Source: HGM12998 sp900756495 (GTDB taxonomy: Bacteria; Bacillota; Clostridia; Oscillospirales; Oscillospiraceae). From it: DNA of 64,000 nucleotides. Of the stretch, positions 1 through 7,120 are shown one piece after another. Location of the stretch: NCBI GenBank assembly GCA_958477305.1, contig CAUEFI010000004.1, positions 1 to 64,000 of the forward strand, in the 5' to 3' direction. The notes below the pieces were generated by a model, which made no database searches, had not been told where the DNA came from, and saw nothing but the letters and a program-made list of their open reading frames with translations. Both the position numbers and the translations under genes were made by a program. How positions within the stretch are numbered: the first letter of the stretch is position 1; every line of letters starts with the position of its first letter.

Positions 1-345
1 AAGAACTTTGGAAAATCCACAGCTTACATAACAAAGTTTGAATATGACTTTGACTTCAATGGATGCTATAAAATTCGGAATGATAAAGACTATTTGCAAC
101 AACTTAATAATGCCGTTCTGGCGCCGGGGCAATCGAGAAGCTGCACACTTGATTATCAAAGGATAAATAAAGCCGTAACATTTACTCTTGAATACCATTC
201 CGGGGCTAAAAAGACATATTCAGATAAATTTACGATGGACTTAAAAGCGGGTGTAAGTATGCCCTATGGTAAAGTTGCTACGGAGGGCAAAGAACTCCGC
301 ACAATTTCCTATGCATTACAGGAAATGTTGCAGAAAAACCTTTAG
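1..345 (+). CDS. Unknown protein, C-terminal part (5' end outside window)
   Basis: The frame is open from base 1, so only the last 114 residues are present. The visible part is polar and rich in beta-forming residues, with no membrane segment. It looks like a small beta-sandwich tail domain (for example FGKSTAYITKFEYDF near the left edge and SGAKKTYSDKF further on). I do not recognise a family. The AT-rich codon use matches the restriction-modification genes that follow 33 bp downstream, so it probably belongs to the same acquired island. A TTG codon at 94 is in frame but has no convincing ribosome binding site, so I treat it as internal. Confidence 0.55.
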   Translation, partial: KNFGKSTAYITKFEYDFDFNGCYKIRNDKDYLQQLNNAVLAPGQSRSCTLDYQRINKAVTFTLEYHSGAKKTYSDKFTMDLKAGVSMPYGKVATEGKELRTISYALQEMLQKNL

Positions 346-377
346 CTACCCTATAAATTAGTAATGGGTACTGCGAA

Positions 378-854
378 ATGAGCGATGTAATGACTCCAGA
401 GCAGCGGAGCCGGGCAATGAGCCATATCAAAGGGAAAGATACCAGCATAGAGGTATTATTGCGGAAAGCCCTTTGGTATAAGGGCATCCGATACCGGAAG
501 AACTATAAAAAGCTACCGGGTACCCCGGATATAGCGATAACCAAATACAGGATTGCTATCTTTTGCGACAGCGAGTTTTTTCACGGCTATAATTGGGAGA
601 TCAAGAAACAAAAGCTGGGGCACAACCGGGAATATTGGATCAAAAAGATTGAGCGCAATATGGCCCGTGACCGCGAGAACGACTTCAAGCTGATTGCAAT
701 GGATTGGGTACCCATGCACTTTTGGGGACAGGAGATACAAAAGCGGACGGAGGAATGTGTGGAAGCTGTCGAAGATTTGATTTTTGAGTTGCAGATGATG
801 CAGTTTGATGGTATGATAGAGGAAATGAGGGACTGTGTTGAAGATATAAAATAA
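378..854 (+). CDS. vsr: Very short patch repair (Vsr) type mismatch endonuclease
   Basis: The 158-residue protein has normal Vsr length and register. Vsr nicks 5' of the T in T:G mismatches that arise when 5-methylcytosine deaminates, so it usually travels with a C5 methyltransferase, as it does here. Residues E25, D51 (in LPGTPD), F67 and H69 fall at the positions known from E. coli Vsr. Position 64 is Asp rather than His, and the zinc-ligand positions 66, 71 and 73 are Glu, Tyr and Trp, so the structural zinc site appears absent. The N-terminal MTPEQRSRAMSHIKGKDTS segment is typical of the family. It sits 51 bp upstream of the HTH gene. The family call is firm; activity is inferred. Confidence 0.9.
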   Translation: MSDVMTPEQRSRAMSHIKGKDTSIEVLLRKALWYKGIRYRKNYKKLPGTPDIAITKYRIAIFCDSEFFHGYNWEIKKQKLGHNREYWIKKIERNMARDRENDFKLIAMDWVPMHFWGQEIQKRTEECVEAVEDLIFELQMMQFDGMIEEMRDCVEDIK

Positions 855-872
855 TATTTTTATATCTTCAAC
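837..872. repeat. Perfect 15-bp inverted repeat at the vsr end (terminator or operator)
   Basis: The arms at 837-851 and 858-872 are perfect inverted copies around a 6-nt loop, and they overlap the vsr stop codon. The stem is AT-rich and lacks a good T-run, so it may be a weak terminator. Alternatively it may be a dyad read by the HTH protein encoded 33 bp downstream. A TTGACA sequence follows at about 880, between this dyad and the HTH start. Confidence 0.5.
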
Positions 873-904
873 TTAAAAATTGACAATTTATAAGGAGTAC
901 CCTT

Positions 905-1114
905 ATGACCATATCAGAACAGATTAAGGTGCTGTGCATACGCTCCAATATCAGCGTTGCGGAACTCGCAAGGCGCATGGGGACTACGCCGCAGAACTTC
1001 AACTCAAAAATGAAACGGGAGAGTTTTACCATCTCCGACTTGGAATATCTGGCGGAAGCAGTAGGGTGTTCTTTTGAACGCCATTTTGTCCTTCCAGATG
1101 GCGAAAAGGTTTGA
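905..1114 (+). CDS. Small XRE-like HTH regulator, candidate R-M controller
   Basis: This 69-residue protein is almost entirely one helix-turn-helix domain of the Xre/Cro type. It contains the typical sequence VAELARRMGTTPQNFNSKMK followed by the recognition-helix neighbour ISDLEYLAEAVGC. It starts at an ATG preceded by AAGGAG. The gene lies between vsr and the methyltransferase, 12 bp upstream of the latter, which is where controller (C) proteins of type II systems often sit. C proteins delay endonuclease expression in a new host. The function as a C protein is inferred from size and position. The palindrome at 837-872 would be a candidate operator. Confidence 0.75.
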   Translation: MTISEQIKVLCIRSNISVAELARRMGTTPQNFNSKMKRESFTISDLEYLAEAVGCSFERHFVLPDGEKV

Positions 1115-1126
1115 CAGGAGGGCATT

Positions 1127-2323
1127 ATGGATTTATTGCGTTTCAGAGATAACGCCGCGAACCGGGATGTGATTTCCCTGTTTTCCGGGGCGATGGGGCT
1201 GGATATTGGCCTTGCAAAAGCCGGATTGAATATCGTAATCGGGCAGGACTTTGACCCCTCCTGCGTCGCTACCATGCGCGCAAACGGGCATAAGGTGCTG
1301 GGTGGGGACATCCGCGAGATTGATGAAGCGGATTTGCTGGAACAGGCCGGGCTTAAGCAGGGGGAACCTTTCCTTATTTGTGGTGGCCCGCCTTGCCAGC
1401 CGTTTTCAACCGCCGGTAAGCGGATGGGGATCAATGACCCGAGGGGCAGCTTGTTCATGGACTTTATACGCATGATCGACTATATCCGCCCCCGCTTTTT
1501 TATCATGGAAAATGTTAAGGGGATCATGTCTGCCCCGTTAAAGCATATCCCGCTGGCAGAACGGGATAAAAACGACTCGGAACAGCAGTTGGGGACGGTA
1601 TTAGCTGTTATCCTTTCCGAGTTTGGAAAGCTGGGCTACAAAACCGTATACGGCCTGCTGGATGCAGTCAATTACGGTGTCTCCCAATTCCGGGAAAGGT
1701 TTGTCTTGATTGGGAGCAGGGATAACGAGGACATTTTCCTGCCTTTCCCGACCCATTTCCAGATGCACCAAGACCCGCAATATCGTTGGCGCACCCTAAA
1801 CGATACGATCCGCGATTTGGAATATGACTGTGGGGAATGTGCCGCATTCAGTAAAGACCGCCTTGCATACCTCCGCCTTGTCCCGGAGGGTGGGAATTGG
1901 CGCGACCTTCCGGAAGATGTGCGGAAAGAGGCAATGGGCGGCGCTTATGGTTCCGGCGGCGGGAAAGTAGGCTTCTACCGGCGGCTGTCCTATAGCCAGC
2001 CATCCCCGACATTGGTTACTTCCCCGGTACAAAAAGCAACTATGATGTGCCACCCGACGCAAGACCGTCCCTTGAGCATCCGGGAATATGCCCGTATCCA
2101 GCAATTTCCCGATGATTGGAAGTTCATGGGGACAAGCGCAGCGAAATACCGCCAGATCGGCAACGCCGTCCCGGTGGGGCTGGCATTGGCGCTTGGGAAA
2201 GCAGTGATTTCCGTTGCGGATCAATCCGCTGAAATCCGCACAAAACGGTTTAGAGGGACGGACATCCATCAAAAGCTGAAACACGCCATAGAAATAGGAG
2301 GAAGCTGCTATGCCCATAAATAA
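1127..2323 (+). CDS. DNA (cytosine-5) methyltransferase, type II modification enzyme
   Basis: This 398-residue enzyme transfers a methyl group from S-adenosylmethionine to C5 of cytosine and should protect the host from the adjacent endonuclease. The motifs are in canonical order. Motif I is VISLFSGAMGLDIG near residues 15-28. Motif IV is GGPPCQPFS with the catalytic Cys90. Motif VI is ENV at 128-130. Motif VIII is QFRERFVLIG at 187-196. The target-recognition region is at about 215-310, followed by motif IX (RPLSIREYARIQQFP) and motif X (YRQIGNAVPVGLA at 341-353). The start has an AGGAGGGC ribosome binding site. The 3' end overlaps the endonuclease gene by 14 bp, so translation is probably coupled. 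The target sequence cannot be read from the protein alone. Confidence 0.95.
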   Translation: MDLLRFRDNAANRDVISLFSGAMGLDIGLAKAGLNIVIGQDFDPSCVATMRANGHKVLGGDIREIDEADLLEQAGLKQGEPFLICGGPPCQPFSTAGKRMGINDPRGSLFMDFIRMIDYIRPRFFIMENVKGIMSAPLKHIPLAERDKNDSEQQLGTVLAVILSEFGKLGYKTVYGLLDAVNYGVSQFRERFVLIGSRDNEDIFLPFPTHFQMHQDPQYRWRTLNDTIRDLEYDCGECAAFSKDRLAYLRLVPEGGNWRDLPEDVRKEAMGGAYGSGGGKVGFYRRLSYSQPSPTLVTSPVQKATMMCHPTQDRPLSIREYARIQQFPDDWKFMGTSAAKYRQIGNAVPVGLALALGKAVISVADQSAEIRTKRFRGTDIHQKLKHAIEIGGSCYAHK

Positions 2324-3044
2324 TAGCTACAACGAAGAAGCCATCGTAAAAGCGATTGCAACCGCGCTGGACAATTTCTACACGAATTTAATCGGCAACA
2401 TTGACAAGCTCAATATCAAAAAGGTCATGAAACGCAAGAACCCGTACCTGTTCCGGGCAAAAGCCATGAACGGGGCAGCGCAGATTATTGATGCAATCCT
2501 TGCGGCTTTTGTGTCCTCGTCCGAGGAAACGATTTTCGGGAATGTGTTCTTTGAGCCGATTGCTACCGCAGCCGCGCAGGGACAAAAAGCGTTGGCGGAG
2601 GGCGTGGATATTATGGTGGAACGGGATAATACCATCTATGCCATCGCTGTAAAATCCGGCACAAGCGTTTTCAATGCAGACAGCCGCAAGAAGCAGGAGC
2701 AAAACTTCATGGCGGCAAGCAAGTTGGCGCAGCAGGCGAAGAAACGCTTTGTCCCGATTGTTGGCTATGGCTATGGAAAGAAGAAAACCTCTACCCGTGG
2801 CCTTCCCAAGTTTTACATGGAATTGGCGGGCAAGGATTTCTGGACAGAACTGACTGGCGATGAAGAATTCTACATAAAGCTGATCCGCTTCATGGACAAG
2901 CTGCCGGAAAAGTATGTGGAGGAATTCGATGCCTCCCATCAGAAAGCCGCAAACCGGCTCGTCCGCGAGTTTACCCAGGAATTCTGCTTTGAAGATGGCA
3001 GCATTGATTGGGAGAAACTTGTGGAGTTTAATTCGGGGAATTAG
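2310..3044 (+). CDS. Type II restriction endonuclease, PmeII-like family
   Basis: The 244-residue protein begins inside the methyltransferase gene (14-bp overlap, GGAGGAAGC ribosome binding site). That is the expected place for the cognate endonuclease. The segments NPYLFRAKAMNGAAQIIDAI and SSSEETIFGNVFFEPIA are typical of the PmeII-type family. A probable PD-(D/E)XK nuclease core follows: EGVDIMVERDNTIYAIAVKSG, with the Asp and the Lys of AVKSG as likely metal and catalytic residues. The family assignment comes from recognition of sequence motifs; cleavage specificity is unknown. No frameshift or truncation is visible, so the R-M pair appears intact. Confidence 0.8.
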   Translation: MPINNSYNEEAIVKAIATALDNFYTNLIGNIDKLNIKKVMKRKNPYLFRAKAMNGAAQIIDAILAAFVSSSEETIFGNVFFEPIATAAAQGQKALAEGVDIMVERDNTIYAIAVKSGTSVFNADSRKKQEQNFMAASKLAQQAKKRFVPIVGYGYGKKKTSTRGLPKFYMELAGKDFWTELTGDEEFYIKLIRFMDKLPEKYVEEFDASHQKAANRLVREFTQEFCFEDGSIDWEKLVEFNSGN

Positions 3045-3072
3045 TTGATTTTTCAATGGCGGAGGATGTTAA

Positions 3073-4710
3073 ATGCCAGGACGAAAAAGAGAAAAGCCGC
3101 TCTATGACTACAATATTTATCTCATTCCTCCAGAAAAAGCGGAGAACTTCAAAGCGTTTTTAGAAGGTCGTAGATTTGAAGAAATACCATTGAAGCCGGA
3201 GTGCATTCAAAATCCTGCTGGATATGTATTTACTCTTATGTTTTGCGACAAGGACAACCGAAAAGGTTCTCCTTGGGTAAATCTATTATCCACCTGTACT
3301 GAATGGGATTTGAGCCAAGAATTAAAAATATATGGAGCAGCTTTGATTTGTTACAGGGAAGACTCTTGCTTTGTTGTTTCTTATGGCAATGCACACTTTT
3401 ATGTGAGCGATTACTGTGACTTTAATTTTGGAGTGGCTGTTGCAGAACGCTTAATTGATTTAGACCAAGTTAGAGCACAACAAAATATCTCTCATGGTAG
3501 CAAGTTAAGTAAAATGCACATGGATTACTTGGGCGGTACAGTGCTGTCCTATCGTAGCGGGGAGATACCCACCTATATTCGAGGAATAAGTCTCGATCCA
3601 GAGTTATGGGGAACTACCATCAACTGCGGCACTTCTGCACAATTCAAATGGGAAGAGAAGCCAGCTGAAATCGGTGAAAAATTGAATCTCCTAAATGAAA
3701 TAATAAAAGCAGATAGCTCGATTTCTCTACCGAGATTAACTTTTTTGGATGCAGAAGAAGATGCAGAAAAAATTGAAAGCCTTTATCGTCAATTAGCTGT
3801 TGCTATTGAACAATATGACGGAGCCGCTAACGATGGAAACCTAATAAATGTTCCATCTTTCTACATGATGGGAACACGGCTAATACAAAACGATTCTGTC
3901 CGTTTCAAATTAAGCTGTAATTATAAAAGCCTTGAATTCAATGGTGAATTATCCATAGCTGCAATTAATGAATTTGTTAGGCAAAAAGAATTTGCGCTAC
4001 AAGAAGTAATTCAGAAAATTAACATCTCTATTGAATACGCCAATGATGCGTGGACAAATCGCAAACCTATCACGGAGTATCTGGAATTTATCACAGAAGA
4101 TAATTTTTGCTTGCGCAGTGGCAAATGGTGCTCTTTTAACATTGCATATCTTGACCGTATCTTCCAAGAAGCCAAAAGGGTTGCTTTTATAAATCATTCT
4201 CAAGACGAGTTTGCGCTCTCTAAAGACGATGTCATTCAATTTGCAAGGGAAAACGGTTTTTATGACGAAACAAACAGCAGGCAACCATATGAATCTTTCT
4301 ACAATCAGAACATTTCACAGTTGATAGGGGCAATTTGTTTACACCCGCAAACAGTACCTGTTGATCCAGAAGGTAATGGCCGGTACAGATATGAAGTGTG
4401 CGACTTTTTCAAGGATCAGGCCCTATACTTTGTGAAGATAGGAAAGCCGAATGATTTTGCGTATGCCATTGACCAAGCTATGCTGACACTCGAAAAATGT
4501 GAAGCAGGTATGGGTTCTTTAACATTGCCGGGAGATTTGACTGTTTCTCCCACAGAGTTTAGGATGGTATTAATCTTTGAGGGGCGTGCTAATATGGTAG
4601 AAAAATGGGAAGATGTTTTTTCTATCAATTTCCTTATCCATCTAACAGAATTGAAGCGGCGTTTGAGCAGTACAGACATATCTCTTACAATCGATTTTGT
4701 TTACTGGTGA
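3073..4710 (+). CDS. TIGR04141/DUF6119 family sporadically distributed protein
   Basis: The 545-residue soluble protein has no signal peptide or membrane segment. The N-terminal half has the layout of the sporadic TIGR04141/DUF6119 family. It starts with a YNIYLIPPEK strand, then a GSPWVNLL segment. Next is GAALICYREDSCFVVSYGNAHFYV, where the family carries its self-naming glycine/tyrosine turn, and then FGVAVAERLIDLDQVRAQQ. Its biochemical role is not established. It starts 28 bp after the endonuclease stop with a GGCGGAGG ribosome binding site and the same AT-rich composition, so it is probably co-transcribed with the R-M genes. Members are scattered among genomes, as expected for defence-island cargo; a defence function here is inference. 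Confidence 0.7.
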   Translation: MPGRKREKPLYDYNIYLIPPEKAENFKAFLEGRRFEEIPLKPECIQNPAGYVFTLMFCDKDNRKGSPWVNLLSTCTEWDLSQELKIYGAALICYREDSCFVVSYGNAHFYVSDYCDFNFGVAVAERLIDLDQVRAQQNISHGSKLSKMHMDYLGGTVLSYRSGEIPTYIRGISLDPELWGTTINCGTSAQFKWEEKPAEIGEKLNLLNEIIKADSSISLPRLTFLDAEEDAEKIESLYRQLAVAIEQYDGAANDGNLINVPSFYMMGTRLIQNDSVRFKLSCNYKSLEFNGELSIAAINEFVRQKEFALQEVIQKINISIEYANDAWTNRKPITEYLEFITEDNFCLRSGKWCSFNIAYLDRIFQEAKRVAFINHSQDEFALSKDDVIQFARENGFYDETNSRQPYESFYNQNISQLIGAICLHPQTVPVDPEGNGRYRYEVCDFFKDQALYFVKIGKPNDFAYAIDQAMLTLEKCEAGMGSLTLPGDLTVSPTEFRMVLIFEGRANMVEKWEDVFSINFLIHLTELKRRLSSTDISLTIDFVYW

Positions 4711-4978
4711 GTTTTATATCCCTGCTACCACTCCCGAAACCGCCCAGTGTTTTGCTCATTCCCATCTGCAAAAACCTGTCCGTTTTCCTGCCGGGTAAAA
4801 CGAGCGTTTCCATCCGGCGAAACCCTCATTTTACCCGCCAGCCGCGCCAGCAGGTATAACACACTACACTTTGCAAGCAAAGCCGTGTGCCAAAGGGAGG
4901 CCCCTTTGGAAACCCCTGTTTTGCCGGGAAGCCGGTGCGACCCGCAAAATCGCGGCTGCACCTCTATCCCTCCAAAAC

Positions 4979-5065
4979 GCAAGCAGGCGGCATAGGCCAG
5001 CCCGTTCCCGGTGCTGATCTATGCCGCCCGCTTGCCTATATGGGCGCTTACTGTATCGCCCATAT
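4979..5065. repeat. Two adjacent stem-loops, possible recombination or insertion scar
   Basis: The first stem pairs 4979-4995 with 5019-5035 (17 bp, one mismatch, 23-nt loop). The second pairs 5038-5046 with 5057-5065 (9 bp perfect, 10-nt loop). They lie directly downstream of the spoIIID fragment on its coding strand. No T-run follows on the plus strand, so a simple terminator is not the obvious reading. Confidence 0.55.
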
Positions 5066-5073
5066 TAACCGTT

Positions 5074-5205
5074 CTAATTTATTACTTCTGTATGTACCGT
5101 GGACTTGCTGATGCCGAACTTCTGGGCCGCGCCGCGCACCGTCGCCTTGTTCTCTATGATGTAAAGCGCCAGCTGGCAGGCGCGCTCCTCGATGTTCCCT
5201 TTCAA
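5074..5205 (-). pseudogene. spoIIID: Truncated spoIIID (sporulation HTH regulator) remnant
   Basis: Reading the minus strand from a TTG at 5205 gives 43 residues, including IEERACQLALYIIENKATVR and AAQKFGISKSTVH. This matches the N-terminal HTH of SpoIIID, the mother-cell sporulation regulator of about 85-95 residues. After KSTVH, where the family continues with K(D/E)-V-(S/T)-E-R-L, the frame breaks off into TEVIN and a stop. The C-terminal half is absent. The break lies next to the stem-loops at 4979-5065, so rearrangement beside the acquired island is a likely cause. A complete spoIIID elsewhere in the genome is expected if the organism sporulates. Confidence 0.75.
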
Positions 5206-5290
5206 ACAGCAACACTCCCCGCAAATGTTTCTCACTGGCCCATGTATATGCGGGGAACAGATGGGATATGAACCGGTACGCCCTCCGGAC

Positions 5291-5319
5291 TTTCCGCAGC
5301 TTCCAGTTTATGCTATACT
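5291..5319 (+). promoter_or_regulatory. Candidate extended -10 promoter for the sigma-factor gene
   Basis: TATACT at 5314-5319 is preceded by TG at 5311-5312, giving an extended -10. The -35 at 5291-5296 (TTTCCG, 17-bp spacer) is weak. It lies 33 bp upstream of the GTG start of the sigma gene. Confidence 0.45.
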
Positions 5320-5351
5320 GAGGGCAGAGATGTAAAAAGGGGGAAGTCACT

Positions 5352-5897
5352 GTGCTGATGTTTTATCTCTCTCTTCTGGATGAACAGTATCATCCGATTT
5401 TCCTCGAATTTCACGCCCGGTATGAGCGCAGACTCTACGCCGTAGCTCTGGGAATCCTGAAGAACCACGCTATGGCCGAGGATGCAGTGAGTGCCTCAAT
5501 GATAAAAATTATTGAGCATTTTGATCAATTTTTAAAAATTTACAAAAGGACCCGGTCCGAAATCGGCCCCTGGGCCGTTACCATAGCGAAGAATACCGCG
5601 CTGGACTTGCTGAGGAAGGAAGGCCGGAGCGGGAACCTGGACGAGGATTGGGACGCTCCAGCGCCGGAGGATACCGAGGGGGAGACCTCCTACCGCCGTT
5701 TGGTGGATATCATTGCCGCCATGCCTCTGTCCTACCGCCAAGTGCTGGACTTGAGACTGGTGGGCGAGTGGTCAATCAAAGAGATTGCGCGGGCCACCGG
5801 GTTGTCAGAGGCCGCTGTCAGAGGCCGCGTGAAGCGGGGGCTGAAGTTGCTGCGGGAAGAGTTGGAGAAGGAGGGGTACGTGTATGACCGACGTTGA
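5352..5897 (+). CDS. RNA polymerase sigma-70 family (ECF-like) sigma factor
   Basis: The 181-residue protein has the two-domain build of small sigma factors. Sigma region 2 lies near residues 20-90 (YERRLYAVALGILKNHAMAEDAV and GPWAVTIAKNTALDLLRK). Sigma region 4 lies near 115-172 (MPLSYRQVLDLRLVGEWSIK and GLSEAAVRGRVKRGLKLLRE). It starts at GTG 5352 after an AAGGGGGAAG ribosome binding site. It overlaps the next gene by 14 bp. That gene encodes a membrane protein with a cytoplasmic N-terminus, the standard sigma/anti-sigma arrangement. The promoters it reads are unknown; the exported proteins downstream are candidates. Confidence 0.9.
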   Translation: MLMFYLSLLDEQYHPIFLEFHARYERRLYAVALGILKNHAMAEDAVSASMIKIIEHFDQFLKIYKRTRSEIGPWAVTIAKNTALDLLRKEGRSGNLDEDWDAPAPEDTEGETSYRRLVDIIAAMPLSYRQVLDLRLVGEWSIKEIARATGLSEAAVRGRVKRGLKLLREELEKEGYVYDRR

Positions 5898-6594
5898 ATT
5901 CCGGGGACTGGTTCGCTCCGCCCTGCTGGAGGCCACACGGCGGGAGTATGCCTATATTTTGGAGGCGGAAGATCTGCCCGACCCAGACTTTTCTCCCCGT
6001 TATCTGAGGGAACGGGCCAGGCTGCTGGCCGACCCCTTCGGCTATGCGCGGCGCAGGGCCCGTCCCCTCTGGAAAAGGGCCGTGCGGACGGCGGCCTGCA
6101 TTCTCCTGTGCGCCGGAATCGCCTTCGGCGGCCTGATGGCGTTCAGCCCCGAGGCCCGGGCCTGGGTGGCCCAGATCGTTGCCGAATGGCGGGAGACCCA
6201 CACCGAATATACCTTCACCGGAGCGCCCGAGCCCGGCGCGGACGTGGGCGTCTGGCGGCCCGGCTACGTGCCGGAGGGGTTTGAGGAGACTTATCGGATG
6301 GATGATTTTGATTTGGGACATGTCCGCTACGAAAATAGTTATAGCATGACCATTTATTTTACCTATACGCTGGTGGGCCAGGGCGGAAGGTTTTCAAACG
6401 ACAACGAGCACAGCGATTACTACCAGATTACCATTGGAGACAGCGACGCAGACCTCTTTGTCTCCAATGAGGAGGGCAAGTCCAGCTATTTGATTTGGGT
6501 AGACGAGGACTTGGGGGTCGCCTATAAGCTGTCCTCCGAGGTCGATCAAGAGGAGCTGATTGCCATGGCGGAGAGCGTGAAAAAAATAAATTAA
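5884..6594 (+). CDS. DUF4367 membrane protein, probable anti-sigma factor
   Basis: This 236-residue protein has a cytoplasmic region of about 70 residues. One membrane segment follows near 71-90 (VRTAACILLCAGIAFGGLMA). An external domain comes after it, with WRPGYVPEGFEETYRMDD and LIWVDEDLGVAYKLSS, the hallmark strings of DUF4367. DUF4367 proteins are commonly encoded next to ECF-like sigma factors and probably hold them at the membrane. The 14-bp overlap with the sigma gene indicates coupled translation. The final helix EELIAMAESVKKI is also typical. The signal sensed is unknown. Confidence 0.85.
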   Translation: MTDVEFRGLVRSALLEATRREYAYILEAEDLPDPDFSPRYLRERARLLADPFGYARRRARPLWKRAVRTAACILLCAGIAFGGLMAFSPEARAWVAQIVAEWRETHTEYTFTGAPEPGADVGVWRPGYVPEGFEETYRMDDFDLGHVRYENSYSMTIYFTYTLVGQGGRFSNDNEHSDYYQITIGDSDADLFVSNEEGKSSYLIWVDEDLGVAYKLSSEVDQEELIAMAESVKKIN

Positions 6595-6692
6595 AAAAAG
6601 ATAAAAATCGCGACCCATTTTCCTTCTCTGAACCGTTACTTAAGTGAGAGCACTAAGATGCTCTACATCAAAAGAGAAAGAAGGAGTTTCCC

Positions 6693-7079
6693 ATGGGAAA
6701 GAAATTGACGGCTGCGATGGTACTGGTGGTGCTGGTGTTGTCTTTGGGCGTCAGCGGCGCGTCGGCGCGGTGGGACATAGGCCAAAATTGCGACCCTAGG
6801 TTCTCAATTGTCGGGACTACGGCACATTGCAAACTCTTAGTGAGCGCTGACAACGATAATGACCGGATTACAGCCACCGTCCAGATCATCCGCATCAACA
6901 GCGACGGCAGCCGGACGGCCGTCAAGGCCTGGAACGGACTGACCGGCACTGGTTCTCTCACCTTCAGCGAAACCCATACCAGTTCCCTGCTCGCCCCCAG
7001 CGCCACCTACCGCATGTACTACTCCGTCGATGTCGCCGGAGTAGACAGCATCGAGGACTATGTGGAGATCACAAAGTAA
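6693..7079 (+). CDS. Small exported protein of unknown function
   Basis: The 128-residue product starts with a clear signal peptide (charged MGKKL, hydrophobic core TAAMVLVVLVLSLGVSG, likely cleavage after ASA). The mature part of about 100 residues is rich in Ser, Thr and Asp and looks like a single beta-sandwich. It carries a Cys pair (QNCDPR and AHCKLL) that could form a disulfide. It has a good GAAGGAG ribosome binding site. It lies about 100 bp after the anti-sigma gene, so it may have its own promoter. I do not recognise the family. Confidence 0.7.
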   Translation: MGKKLTAAMVLVVLVLSLGVSGASARWDIGQNCDPRFSIVGTTAHCKLLVSADNDNDRITATVQIIRINSDGSRTAVKAWNGLTGTGSLTFSETHTSSLLAPSATYRMYYSVDVAGVDSIEDYVEITK

Positions 7080-7120
7080 ATGGCAACGCTTTATTCCAAA
7101 GCTATTAAGGAGGAGTCCTC

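Larger units (their letters stand above)
4711..5313. other. Gene-poor junction region with hairpins and gene debris
   Basis: About 600 bp lies between the R-M island and the sigma-factor gene. I see no intact gene. It holds a perfect 8-bp hairpin (4890-4897 with 4902-4909), two further stem-loops (4979-5035 and 5038-5065) and a truncated spoIIID on the minus strand. The composition returns to GC-rich near 4790. This is consistent with the right-hand scar of a horizontally acquired insertion. Confidence 0.5.

Noticed and set aside
378..4710. Interpretation of the first island as BREX, DISARM or another multi-gene defence system
   Set aside because: The characteristic ATPase, helicase or phosphatase genes are absent; the content is a type II R-M system with accessories.
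4725..5271. Several short frames in the region after the DUF6119 gene
   Set aside because: They lie across hairpins and the spoIIID fragment, lack ribosome binding sites and resemble nothing known.
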